Below, piece after piece: positions 48,392 to 58,896 of a DNA stretch of 64,000 nt. The stretch lies in NCBI GenBank assembly GCA_010909165.1, contig MU008184.1, positions 682,001-746,000 on the forward strand, written 5' to 3'. Position numbers and translations under genes: made by a program. The notes below the pieces were generated by a model. The model searched no databases. It worked only from the letters and a program-made list of their open reading frames with translations, and had not been told where the DNA came from. Each line of letters begins with the position of its first letter. The first letter of the stretch is position 1. The DNA is from Anthoceros angustus (Eukaryota; Streptophyta; Anthocerotopsida; Anthocerotales; Anthocerotaceae).

Positions 48392-49917
48392 CAGCGTTGG
48401 TAAGTGGTCTTGCGTCTCTTGGCTCCCTCACAGTCGGGCTCCTCGGTAGGAGTGATGGCCGTGGCGGGGCCTCGGTCCTTTCGGGCGCTTCTTGGGTGGT
48501 ACGGTTGGGGCACGGAAGGAGGCGGGGAATTTCTTCCCATACTTCCACAGGTGGTGAGGGGTCCGTTCAGCGTATGGAGTCGGAATCCTCGATCGTCCTC
48601 CTCCGTCCGTTTGGCTTTCGACGGCCTCCTCCCTCGGCCCTTGCGCTCCACTTGGCGGGGCCTCAGGTCCTTTCCGGGCGCTCGCTCAAGCTCTCCTTCC
48701 TTGAGGAGCTCGAAATGCCCCATACATGGATCGGTATGGGGCGGCCCAGATGGCGAGGCTTCTCGGTCTGAGCTTGCGAGCCTCTGGCTAAGCGGCGAAA
48801 TCCTTCCCAGTCCGCCCTCTTCCCCGTAGCGCGGGAACATTATCACCAAGGTGATCCACCTTGGTGAGTAGGTTCGATGGACAATGATCCGGGCCACCGC
48901 CCTTACTCATTGTCCAGGTCGGATATCGATACCGTTGGTGGTCGTTGCGTCGAGCCTTAGCGCGCTGGCGCGGCCTATCTTCCCTTCGCCTTGAGGGGCT
49001 CGGCACCACTCCCCTCTTCCTCCTTTGGGCGGTTGTAGGCGCCTCGGGACCTCAAGGTCCATCGCCTTGGGTCCTCCGGAGGTTCTTGGACCGCACCTCC
49101 TTGTTGACCGCCCGGCATCTTCGGGCGAACTCCGGACGGTGACCTTGTCAAATGTCGGACCATGGAACACATCCAAATGCCACTCCTGCACCAATTCCTT
49201 CCGGGCCGGGGCCCAAAGTCCGGATAGCGGGTCACAATGTTGCGCTCCACAAGGTTCCATGGCTCCCAAACTTCCAGGCTTTTGGGTGCCATCGCCTTCT
49301 CCTCCTTGGTTCTTGGCCGGCCCAAAGTCCGGATAGCGCGGGTCACAATGTTGCGCCTTCTTCGCGTTGTTGCTCAACCTCAGCGGTGAGCGCGCGCGGG
49401 CGAGTGTCACGAGATACGCGAGCGGTGCGGGCGCGAGATCGCGAGGTCTCGGCTGCGGTGATGACCTTCCCTTCTTCGCCGCCGGGAATAACGGCGGGCG
49501 CCTCTTCCTCCGTGGCGCGTGCACGCGCTGCACGCCGCCTCCGCTTACTGCGGCCTTACGCCGCGCGTACTCGGCCTTCGCCGCCCGGTCCGCGGCGTGA
49601 ATACTGCTATGACCTCACAGCAGTCTGACAGCGGCATGCCGTCCTCCACTCGAGTTGCCCGTGGCGTCGCCTGGTCATCCGGCTCAACTTCTAAGTTACT
49701 TTCCTGGCGTACTTATCACGGTCACAGGTGGGTCCGGACTTATCCGTTACCGTGGCACCTACCATAGTAGGTCTGATGCGTTCCTCACTCGGTCGGAGTA
49801 TACTCCAGTGCCGTCCGAGTGCTACCCATGCTTCCCCTTTTTCGCCTCATTTTATCCTTTACTCCTACAAAAAACAAAACCCTACCTAATTTCTAACCCC
49901 GAAGTCCGTAGTCCACA

Positions 49918-49930
49918 TACTCCCCTTCTC
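49918..49930 (-). other. Polypurine tract
   Basis: On the minus strand GAGAAGGGGAGTA directly precedes the TGTG start of the 3' LTR, the expected place for plus-strand DNA priming. Confidence 0.8.
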
Positions 49931-50289
49931 ACTGTTGGCGTCTCCAACACTAAGCGTGTACTTTTCACCGCCATCCGTTCACCAGTGGGCGGCTTCACCA
50001 TCCAAGCGCGGTGAGCGGACCCATTGGGTATACCCGTCGACTTGGTAGGTCCCATCCATCGTAGGTGGAGTTTACAGGAAGTGCATATGTCGGTATCGTA
50101 AGGAGGCGGATCTCCCTCCTTCACATACTCACGATTCTAAGGCGCTATCATGCCACGGCTTGCGTTGATTACATGCATTGCATTATTGTTGCGCCTCTTC
50201 CGGTCCTCCGTATCTTTGCACAAACCCTAGCAACGCTCCGGTTGGCTCTCTTCATCCGTTAAGCGCCTTTCCATCATGACCGGTGTTGG

Positions 50290-53200
50290 CACCTCAAACT
50301 CGGCCGGCATAACGGGTGAGTGCCCATAGGTCGAATGTCTGAGTTCGTTGCGTGGTTACCTTCTCTGCCGTTACGAGCGCCCATAGCGCGATGGCGCTTT
50401 TGTATCGATCGTGCGCATAGTTAGTCGACAGAGGATGCGGCGAGATAAGTCCATTGGTCTTCTCCGTCGATCCGTTGGCCTTGGATTGTAGGGGCGTTTC
50501 GATGTGTGATGCGAAATAGTCCGTCATTGCGGTTATCACATCATTGAGGAAATGGGTTCCCGATCGCTTACTACAGCGGACACCCGTACCTTGTGATGAT
50601 GTTTCGTGAGGAATTTGGCCACCGTGCTCGCGAGTCCGTTCTAGTAGCGCTTCACCCACAGTGCGATGGTCGTTGCCACCAAGATGTACCGCTTTTGTGT
50701 GCCTCGTCGTTGGTATGGGTCCAGCGAAGTCGATGCCCCTTCTCAAAAGGCGCTAGTGCTAGTATGGGCACTAACGGCCATTGAGTTGTGGCGTCGGCTT
50801 CCGATCCGACAAGCATCACACTTCTTCACGAATTGGTGTGTTTCCCCATACATGGTGGGCCACCAGTACCCAGCCTCCAAGATTTTCTTGGTGGTGACCT
50901 GCGCTGCATAATGTCCACCACCTAGTCCTTCGTGCATCCCCTTTATTACCACCTCCGTCTCCGCCTGTTGGAGGTACCTTCGTTCCACGCCGTCCGGCCC
51001 CACCTTAAAGATGCAACGTTATACTGGAAAGGCGGCGTAGTGCACAAAGGCACTGGACCGGTTCGATTCGTTGGTAGCTCCATCTCCCATAGGTACCGTT
51101 CCAACTCCGCGTAAGAGGCGCCGCGTCGCTCCCTTCTCCGCTTCTGGGTCCATGTCCCCGACTTAGGGTTTGTCCGGCTGTGCTCTTCTGATTCCTCCAC
51201 TATCGCTGCCACCAATTCCTCATCCGGAAAGGCGTCCTCCTGATCCTGTAGGACAGGCTCCGTCTTTAACCTGGACAAGAAGTCAGCGTTTTGGTGTTGC
51301 TTCCCTTGCCTAGTCTCCACCTCAAATGTGAACTCCTGTAGCAACAGAATCCACCTCGCAATCCGTCCAGACAGGTCGGCCTTGTTTACCAAGTGCTTGA
51401 GCGCGAAGTGATCAACATAGAACACAAACTCATTGGGCGGGAAGGTAATGCAGATTTTCTTAACGGCGTATACCATTCCCAATGCCTCTCGCTCCGTAGT
51501 AGTGTACCTCCGTTCCGCGTGCGTGAGCTGTCTTCCAGCGTAGTAGATTGGGTGATCCCTCCGTTTATCATCTTTTTGACTGAGCACTACCCCGATGGCG
51601 AAGGCTGACACATCCACGTACACATGGAATCGCTTCCCGGTCCGGTCCTTTGAGTCTTTGGGGCCGACCAGTGGTGCGGAGGTCTCTGAATCGCCTCCTC
51701 TACCTCCTCCTCTATCGCGCCACCAATTCCTCATCAGGAAGGCGTCCTCTTGATCCTGCGGGGCGGGCTCTTCTGGACAAGAAGTCGCGTTTTGGTGTTG
51801 CTTCCTTGCCTAGTCTCCACCTCAAATGTGAACTCCTGTAGCAGAATCCACCTCGCAATCCGTCCGGACAATGCCTTGTTCACCAAGTGCTTGGCCAGTG
51901 ATCAACATAGAACACAAACTCATTGAAGGTAGTGCTGAATTTCTTAAGCGTATACCATTCCCAATGCCTCTCGCTCCGTAGTAGTGTACCTCGTTCGCGT
52001 CGTGGCTGTCTTCCAGTAGATTGGGTGATCCCTCCGTTTATCATCTTTTGGTGAGCACTACCCGATGGCGGTGACACATCCACGTACACATGGAATCGCT
52101 TCCCCGGTCCGGTCCTTTGAGTCTTTGGGGCCGACCAGTGGTGCGGAGGTCTCTGAATCGCCTCCTCTACCTCCTCCTCTATCGCGCCACCAATTCCTCA
52201 TCAGGAAGGCGTCCTCTTGATCCTGCGGGGCGGGCTCTTCTGGACAAGAAGTCGCGTTTGGTGTTGCTTCCTTGCCTAGTCTCCACCTCAAATGTGAACT
52301 CCTGTAGCAGAATCCACCTCGCAATCCGTCCGGACAATGCCTTGTTCACCAAGTGCTTGGCCAGTGATCAACATAGAACACAAACTCATTGAAGGTAGTG
52401 CTGAATTTCTTAAGCGTATACCATTCCCAATGCCTCTCGCTCCGTAGTAGTGTACCTCGTTCGCGTCGTGGCTGTCTTCCAGTAGATTGGGTGATCCCTC
52501 CGTTTATCATCTTTTGGTGAGCACTACCCGATGGCGGTGACACATCCACGTACACATGGAATCGCTTCCCCGGTCCGGTCCTTTGAGTCGGGGCGACAGT
52601 GGTGCAGGTCTCTGAATCGCCTCCTCTCGGCGTCGGGTCCATTCCTCCTCCTTCTGAGTAGCTCTGTTAGCACAGGCCGCTTTGCAAAATCTTGTATGAA
52701 GCGCCTATAGTAACCACCATGCCGAATCCCGTAACTCCTTCAAGTTCGTTGGTGGGCTGCGGGGGGATGACTTTCACCTTGTCTTGGTCCACCTCTATCC
52801 CTCTTACACACTCGGTGCCCCAACAAGATTCCCTCTGTCATGCAGTAGCATTTCTCGGGATGCGAGCCTGTTGAGTCTCCTACATCGTTCCAAACACTTC
52901 AAATGTCCACGTGTTTGTCCTCCTCTCGTGCACAGTCGTCCAAGAACACCTCCATGAAGTCCCTCGGAATTCCGGAAGACATTGGTCACCATCCGCATAA
53001 ATGATCCGGGTGCTCTGTCATCCGAAGGCACTCCGTTTGTAGGCAAGCGTCCCCACTCCGTGGTGAATGTTGTCTTATCGGTCAGGCTCCCTTAGGTGTA
53101 GCGGTTGTGGCCAGATGGCCGTCAAGAAGGAGTAGGTACTCGCTGCCACCTTGTCCGATATCGTCCACAAAGGGCATGGGAAATGGTCCTTTTCGTGGCG

Positions 53201-53502
53201 GCGTTAAGCTTTCTCCGATCTGTGGACCGAATGCCCTGCTTCTTGACGACCACAATGGGCGCCACCCACTCCTTTATTCACGATTGGGAAGATGATGTCG
53301 CTTCCGGATACTTATCCGGGACTTCCTTGACCTTGGCGAGTGCTTGGGATTGATTTATCTTGCCTAATCCGAGCAGGCACGCTCACGGCTTCAGATCTAT
53401 CCGGTGTTATTTGTTTGAATGCCTTCATGTGACCTTGAAAGCGAACACCTGTTGAATTCAAGTGAGGTCTTGTTTAACTCGATGGCATACCCTTGCGAAT
53501 TT
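50290..53502 (-). pseudogene. RT-RNase H-integrase block, copy 2
   Basis: RT pieces lie at 53.4-52.65 kb with the F-L-D-D motif near 52.93 kb. The RNase H region is best kept at 51734-50946 (FHVYVDVSAFAIGVVLSQKD, TTTEREALGMVYAVKKI, FVFYVDHFALKHLVNKADLS), ending with the tether HQNADFLSRL. Partial repeats of it follow at 51.65-52.6 kb. The integrase has its zinc-binding part at 51003-50743 (KILEAGYWWPTMYGETHQFV, KKCDACR) and core at 50746-50294 with GIDFAGPIP, SGTHFLNDVI and ANGSTEKTNGLI, the D, damaged second D and E positions. Confidence 0.8.
51655..52588. repeat. 467-bp tandem duplication in the RNase H region
   Basis: GGGCCGACCAGTGGTGCGGA occurs at 51661 and 52128, and the two 467-bp units are almost identical, including the same short deletions relative to the intact RNase H sequence at 51.2-51.65 kb. 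The identity of the damage implies the duplication came after it, or is an assembly effect. Confidence 0.9.
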
Positions 53503-55400
53503 GAATTTGGCCACCGTGCTCGCGATCCGTTCTAGTAGCGCTTCCACCCACAGTGCGATGATTTGCCACCAAGATGTACCGCTTTTGTGTGTGCCTGGTC
53601 GTTGGTACAAGTCGATGCCCACTTCTCAAAAGGCGCTAGTGCTAGTATGGGCACTAACGGCCATTGAGTTGTGGCGTCGGCTTCCGATCGACAAGCATCA
53701 CACTTCACAATTGGTGTGTTTCCCCATACATGGTGGGCCACGGTACCCGACCTCAAGATTTTCTTGGTGGTGACTGCGCATAATGTCCACCACCTAGTCC
53801 TTCGTGCATCCCCTTTATTACCACCTCTCACTCCGCTTGTTGGAGGTACCTTCGTTCCACGCCATCCGGCCCCACCTTAAAGATGCAACCGTTATACAAC
53901 CGAAAAGGCGAGCGTAGTGCACAAAGGCACCTGGACCGGTTCGATTCGTTGGTAGCTCCATCTCCCATAGGTACCGTTCCAACTCCGCATAAGAGGCCGC
54001 CCCGTCGCTCCCTTCTCCGCTTGGTGGGTCCGCTGTCCCCGGCTTAGGGTTTGTCGGTGTGCTCCTCTACCTCCTCCTCTATCGCCAATTCCTCATCCAG
54101 GCGTCCTCTTGATCCTGCGGGGCTCGTCTTTAACTGGACAAGAAGTCGGCGTTTGGTGTTGCTTCCTTGCCTAGTCTCCACCTCAAATGTGAACTCCTGT
54201 AGCAGAATCCACCTCGCAATTCCACAAGTGCCTTGTTCACCAAAGTGCTTGGCCAGTGATCAACATAGAACACAAACTCATTGGGCGGGAAGGTAGTCGA
54301 ATTTTTCTTAGCGTATACCATTCCAATGCCTCTCGCTCCGTAGTAGTGTACCTCCGTTCGCGTCGTGAGCTGTCTTCCAGCGTAGTAGATTGGGTGATCC
54401 CTCGTTTATCATCTTTTGGTGAGCACTCGATGGCGGTGACACATCCATACACATGGAATCGCTTCCCCGGTCCGGTCCTTTGAGTCTTTGGGGGCGGAGT
54501 GGTGCAGGTCTCTGAATGCCGCCTCCCTCTGGCGTCGGTCCATTCCTCCTCCTTCTGAGTAGCTCTGTTAGCACAGAGGCCCGCTTTGCAAAATCTTGTG
54601 AAAGCCTATAGTAACCCACCATGCCCGGGAATCCCGTAACTCCTTCAAGTTCGTTGGTGGGCTGCGAGGGGGGATGACTTTCACCTTGTCTTGGTCCACC
54701 TCTATCCCTCTTCGACACTCGGTGCCCCAACAAGATTCCCTCTGTCATGCAGTAGCATTTCTCGGGATGCGAGCGCAGTTGAGTCTCCTACATCGTTCCA
54801 AACACTTCCAAATGTCCCCGTGTTTGTCCTCCTCTCGTGCACAGTCGTCCAAGAACACCTCCATGAAGTCCCTCGGAATTCCGGAAGACATTGGTCACCA
54901 TCCGCATAAATGATCCGGGTGCTCTGTCATCCGAAGGCACTCCGTTTGTAGGCAAGCGTCCCCACTCCGTGGTGAATGTTGTCTTATCGGTCAGGCTCCC
55001 TTAGGTGTAGCGGTTGTGGCCGAGTAGTATCAAGAAGGAGTAGGTACTCGTCAGCCACCTTGTCGATATGTCGTCCACAAAGGGCATGGGAAATGGTCCT
55101 TTTTGTGGCGGCGTTAAGCTTTCTCCGATCTGTGGACCGAATCTGCCCTGCTTCTTGGCACGACCACAATGGGCGCCACCCACTCCTTTGTTCGATTGGG
55201 AAGATGATGTCGCTTCCGGATACTTATCCGGGACTTCCTTGACCTTGGCGAGTGCTTGGGATTGATTTATCTTGCCTAATCCGAGCAGGCACGCTCACGG
55301 CTTCAGATCTATCCGTTATTCGCCTTTGTTTGAATGCCTTCATGTCCCTTGAAAGCGAACACCTCGTGAATTCTGTGAGGTCTTGTTTAACTCGATGGCA
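53503..55400 (-). pseudogene. RT-RNase H-integrase block, copy 1
   Basis: Reading leftward on the minus strand: RT pieces with STDRRKLNAATK (about 55.1 kb) and MPFVDDI, an F-L-D-D motif near 54.85 kb, thumb/connection TEGILLGHRVSKRDRG and GMVGYYRLSQDFAKRASVL (54.75-54.6 kb), RNase H pieces (TTTEREALEWYTLR, NEFVFYVDHW; 54.45-54.15 kb) and an integrase zinc-binding piece (53.8-53.53 kb). Frames change often. The block is a tandem duplicate of the next one with smaller internal content. Confidence 0.75.
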
Positions 55401-56049
55401 TACCCTTGAATTTTAGGAATTTCCACAGGCGAACCTCCACGTCTTCCACATCGTCGGGTTGTCTCTCTTTCCCTCGCCGCTTCACTCGTCAAGCCATCAT
55501 CCTCTACCGCGGTTCATCTTCACGCATTCCCCACTCGGAAGAGTTCGTCAGTGAACAGGTTACTTCTTGAGTCCTCCTCATCGGAGGGTTCCCCTTTTGT
55601 TGTCCTCCGACTTCCACTTGGCGGTGATCACCTCGCTCCAAAGGTGTCCCTTGATAGTCCATTTTCTTCTTCGACCACGTGATTTTGGGAAAGGGTAGTC
55701 CTCATTCGTATCCTCGCTCATCGTCCCCTTGTCTTGACGGAGGTGTACCCTACTGTGGTCTTGTGGTTTCACCAGATGTGTCCTTACTCAGTGTCGCTAC
55801 CGTCCTTCCCTCACCTTGGATCCCAGTCCACGGCTTGAAGTGTATTTCCTTCCGTCCAAGTGTAGTTTTGTCGCGAGGCCAAGGCCGCTAGCAGGACCTC
55901 ATGCAGTCGGCGGGTCGATGACGAAATCTAATGTATAGGGGCTCCGCTATGGTGGCTTGGACTCGGGACAACTCCCCTGCTGGCTCGCCGCGACATGTCC
56001 GCCATCCACGAGGGTTTTGGTGGATGGCTCGAAGGTGGTGAACCCGGCC

Positions 56050-57905
56050 GTCTTGCGGTGGCCTCGGTGATGAGGTTCACTCGACCCGTGTCTAGAGGCA
56101 CGTTTTAATTACACACCCGCAATTTCCACACACTGCTGGCGCCCGAGTCCGTATGAGATCGACCCTTACCTCACGTTCTTGCCCTTAGGACCAAGGAGTT
56201 CCGGCGTGGTTGCGTTTCACGATGGCCTTAGGACTTCACAGCCGATGCCGGGTTGTCTTTTAACAAGCGCCTAAGGGACACCAAGTGTTGTTGGTCCATC
56301 ATCAAGTCGGCCACCTTGAAAGGGCGGGTGGTTCTCTGCGTCACGCGTCGCCTTGTCTCCTCCGGTTTGGCTCGTTGTGGTGGTCGGACCACTACAGGTC
56401 TGTCGGAGTTCTTCTTGAAGCATCTCGGTCACTTCTCGGACCACATCCGGTGGAAACTGCGGCGTTGCCGTAGGTGAGTCCGCTTCTCCGGAGACTCCCG
56501 GTGGCTTTTGGGAGTTCTTCTCTGGCGGGGCTGCCGGTTAACTTCGTCCTCTTTGGCGGGTTCGGCTTCCTTCAGCGGGTGTTCCGTCCTCCGTATCCGT
56601 GGGACTATCCCCATTTTCTTCCTCTTGCTCTCCGTTCCTTCGCTCCTTGGCGACTCGGGTTGACACTTCCGGTACCTCGGTCCGCCTTCTTCTCCTTGGC
56701 GAACTTGCCCGTACCACCTCGTTCGAGCTCCTCGGTGCCTCCTCCCCTCCTTGGTTGTCGTCTTCAATTTGTACAGGCGCCGCCTTAGGGAGGGCGTGGC
56801 GGTCGGCTCCCGGGGTGGCGTGGCGCACCGTCCTCGGCGAGGTTCGGACACAGTCTTGCACCATGTGCCCGCACCTTCAATCTCCACAGGCGTTCAAAGT
56901 CCCGTTACCTTGCGGTGGGGTATGGGCACGCGTTGGAGTAGTGCGGGGTTCCACAGTTCCAGAGACCACCGCCACGAGAATTCTGGAGGGCTCCCATGCG
57001 GTCTTGCATCGGAGGTCGATGCAGACGGACCAGCTGTGTACATCGTCACAGGATCTGGTCCGGTTGCTTCTTGCACTTGGTATGCATCCTCCCATGTTCC
57101 TCGGACTCTTCCCGTAGTCGCCTCCACAGTTCACGGGCGGAGGGGCGATTGGCCTTGAATGCCCATGTTGGTGACACACACCACAAATGAGTCGGACCGT
57201 GGTGGCCACCGCCCGCGTTCTTTATCCTTCACGGTTGATCGTCAACTCCTCCACCCTCTTCATTACCGTTCTAGATCTTCCCTCGGCCGCTACTTCCTTC
57301 AAAGGAGTGGGTCGGTGGACCTCTCGTCTCGGGGGCATGACCTCCTTCTTTTCCACCTCCATTCGGCTTCTTCTTCTTTATTTTTTGTGAGTTCTTCTTC
57401 TTCCATGACCTCCTCCTCTTCCTCCGCCTTGTCGTCTTCAATTTATAGCGCCGCCTTAGGGAGGGCGTGGCGGTCGGCTCCCGGAGGGGTGGCGTGCGCA
57501 CCGTCCTCGGCGAGGGTTCGGACACAGTCTTGCACGCCATGTGCCCTGCTTGATCTCCAGGCGTTCAAAGTCCCGTTACCTTGCGGTGGGGTATGGGCGC
57601 ATTGGAGTAGTGCGGGGTTCCCAGTTCCAGACCACGCCACGAGAATTCACGGAGGCTCCCATGCGGTCTTGCGAGTCGATGCAGACGGACCAGCTGTGGG
57701 TACATCGTCACAGGATCGTGGTCCCGGTTGTGCTTCTTGCACTTGGTCATCCTCCCATTCCTCGGACTCTTCCCGTAGTCATACTCCACGGTTCCACGGG
57801 CGGAGGCGGTTGGCCTTGAATGCCCATGTTGGTGACACACACCACAAATGAGTCGGACCGTGGTGGCCACCTTACGCCGTTCTTTATCCTTCACGGTTGA
57901 TCGTC
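56050..57905 (-). pseudogene. Gag zinc-knuckle region (duplicated) and protease-like motif
   Basis: VRLICGVCHQHGHSRP occurs at about 57.85 and 57.2 kb on the minus strand, C-x2-C-x4-H of a retroviral zinc knuckle; the fourth ligand is not at its usual spacing in either copy. The two copies lie in a 661-bp tandem duplication (ACCACAAATGAGTCGGACCG at 57180 and 57841). Near 56.1 kb the minus strand reads VPLDTGRVNLIT, which fits the D-T-G active site of an aspartic protease. Frames are broken. Confidence 0.55.
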
Positions 57906-58146
57906 AACTCCTCCACCTCTTCATTACCGTTCTAGATCTTCCCTCGGCTACTTCCTTCAAAGGAGTGGGTCGGTGGACCTCTTGCATGCGGGCATCATGA
58001 CCTCCTTCTTTTCCACCCTCCGCGACTACGGGCTTCTTCTTCTTTGTTTTGGGGTTCTTCTTCTTGACCTCCTCGGATTCTTCTTGAGTCCTCTTCCTCT
58101 TCCTCCGAAGTGCCTCGGTCTCATCATCCTCCTCTTTCAGGGTTCT

Positions 58147-58862
58147 TCATCTTGGTCCGACCCCGTTTCTTCTTTTTCTTCTTTCCTCCTGGAGGAGTCC
58201 TCGGCCGTCGTTGGTGCATCGATTCTTCATAGTTCTCCGCCGGACCGCCTTGCTCACATCTTTCTGCCAGCGGCGTGCAGCCGGCTTGGATAAGCCAGCT
58301 GCGAACCAACGTACCGCCTGCATGGTAGTGTGAGTGGGGTGCCGGTCCCGCAGCGCGTAGAACCGTTCGATGTACGATCCCAACTTCTCCGTCTTTCCTC
58401 GCTTCAGGTTCTCGAGTTTGGACAAGACGTAGCCTTCTTGATCGATTCCGCGGAATCTTTCTAAGAAGGCATCCTTCAATCTTGAAGGTTGCGGTGCGTT
58501 ACGGTGTGGTATTTCCTCCGATACCAGCAGCGGCTACCGTGGACCCTTGGAGCAGTGAAATGCGTCCAGACCTTCTCCGTTGAAGTTTGCCGGACACAAT
58601 CCTCCACGAAGGTTTCGCGTCTCTCCTTCTTACCTCCAAAGAGAATCGCTTGCTTGGTCGGCGTTGTTGCCATCGCGATCGGTAAGGTGAGGAACCGCCA
58701 CGACTTGGTCTCGTCCTCCTCTCGATCCGACAACTCCACCACCTTACTGTTGGTGTCCTCGCCTCGAGCTCGTCGTCTCACGTGCGCTGCTCGGGCGCTC
58801 GGCGATCTGGCGTCCGACTCTCTCGATTCTTCCTTAACTACCTCCGTCCTCCACGCATCCAC
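58147..58862 (-). pseudogene. Gag capsid-like region
   Basis: The minus strand reads MDAWRTEVVKEESRESDARS to ATTPTKQAILFGGKKERRET (58862-58476), then in another frame MKDAFLERFRGIDQEGYVLS, LGSYIERFYALRDRH and RWFAAGLSKPAARRW (58479-58147). The second part has the look of the retrotransposon gag domain (L-x-D-A-F-x-x-R-F ... Y-I-x-x-F). It is the first coding region after the primer-binding site. A frameshift separates the two halves. Confidence 0.75.
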
Positions 58863-58875
58863 GCTTGCTGAGCGA

Positions 58876-58893
58876 TTTCATTCCCGGGCGCCA
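58876..58893 (-). other. Primer-binding site
   Basis: On the minus strand TGGCGCCCGGGAATGAAA follows the 5' LTR after three T residues. The first nine bases are complementary to a tRNA ending CGGGCGCCA, a Lys-tRNA-like 3' end; later bases match less well. Confidence 0.75.
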
Positions 58894-58896
58894 AAA

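Larger units (their letters stand above)
44307..49917 (-). repeat. 3' LTR, 5611 bp
   Basis: It starts (minus) TGTGGACTACGG right after the polypurine tract and ends GCGCCACA. It is collinear with the other LTR but 1130 bp longer. Two internal tandem duplications, with offsets of 552 bp (from about 45612) and 578 bp (from about 47236), account for exactly that excess. Confidence 0.88.

Noticed and set aside
45000-49900. Plus-strand proline/serine-rich open frames in the LTR
   Set aside because: They are opposite to the element's sense strand, and their composition is what GC-rich antisense sequence gives by chance.
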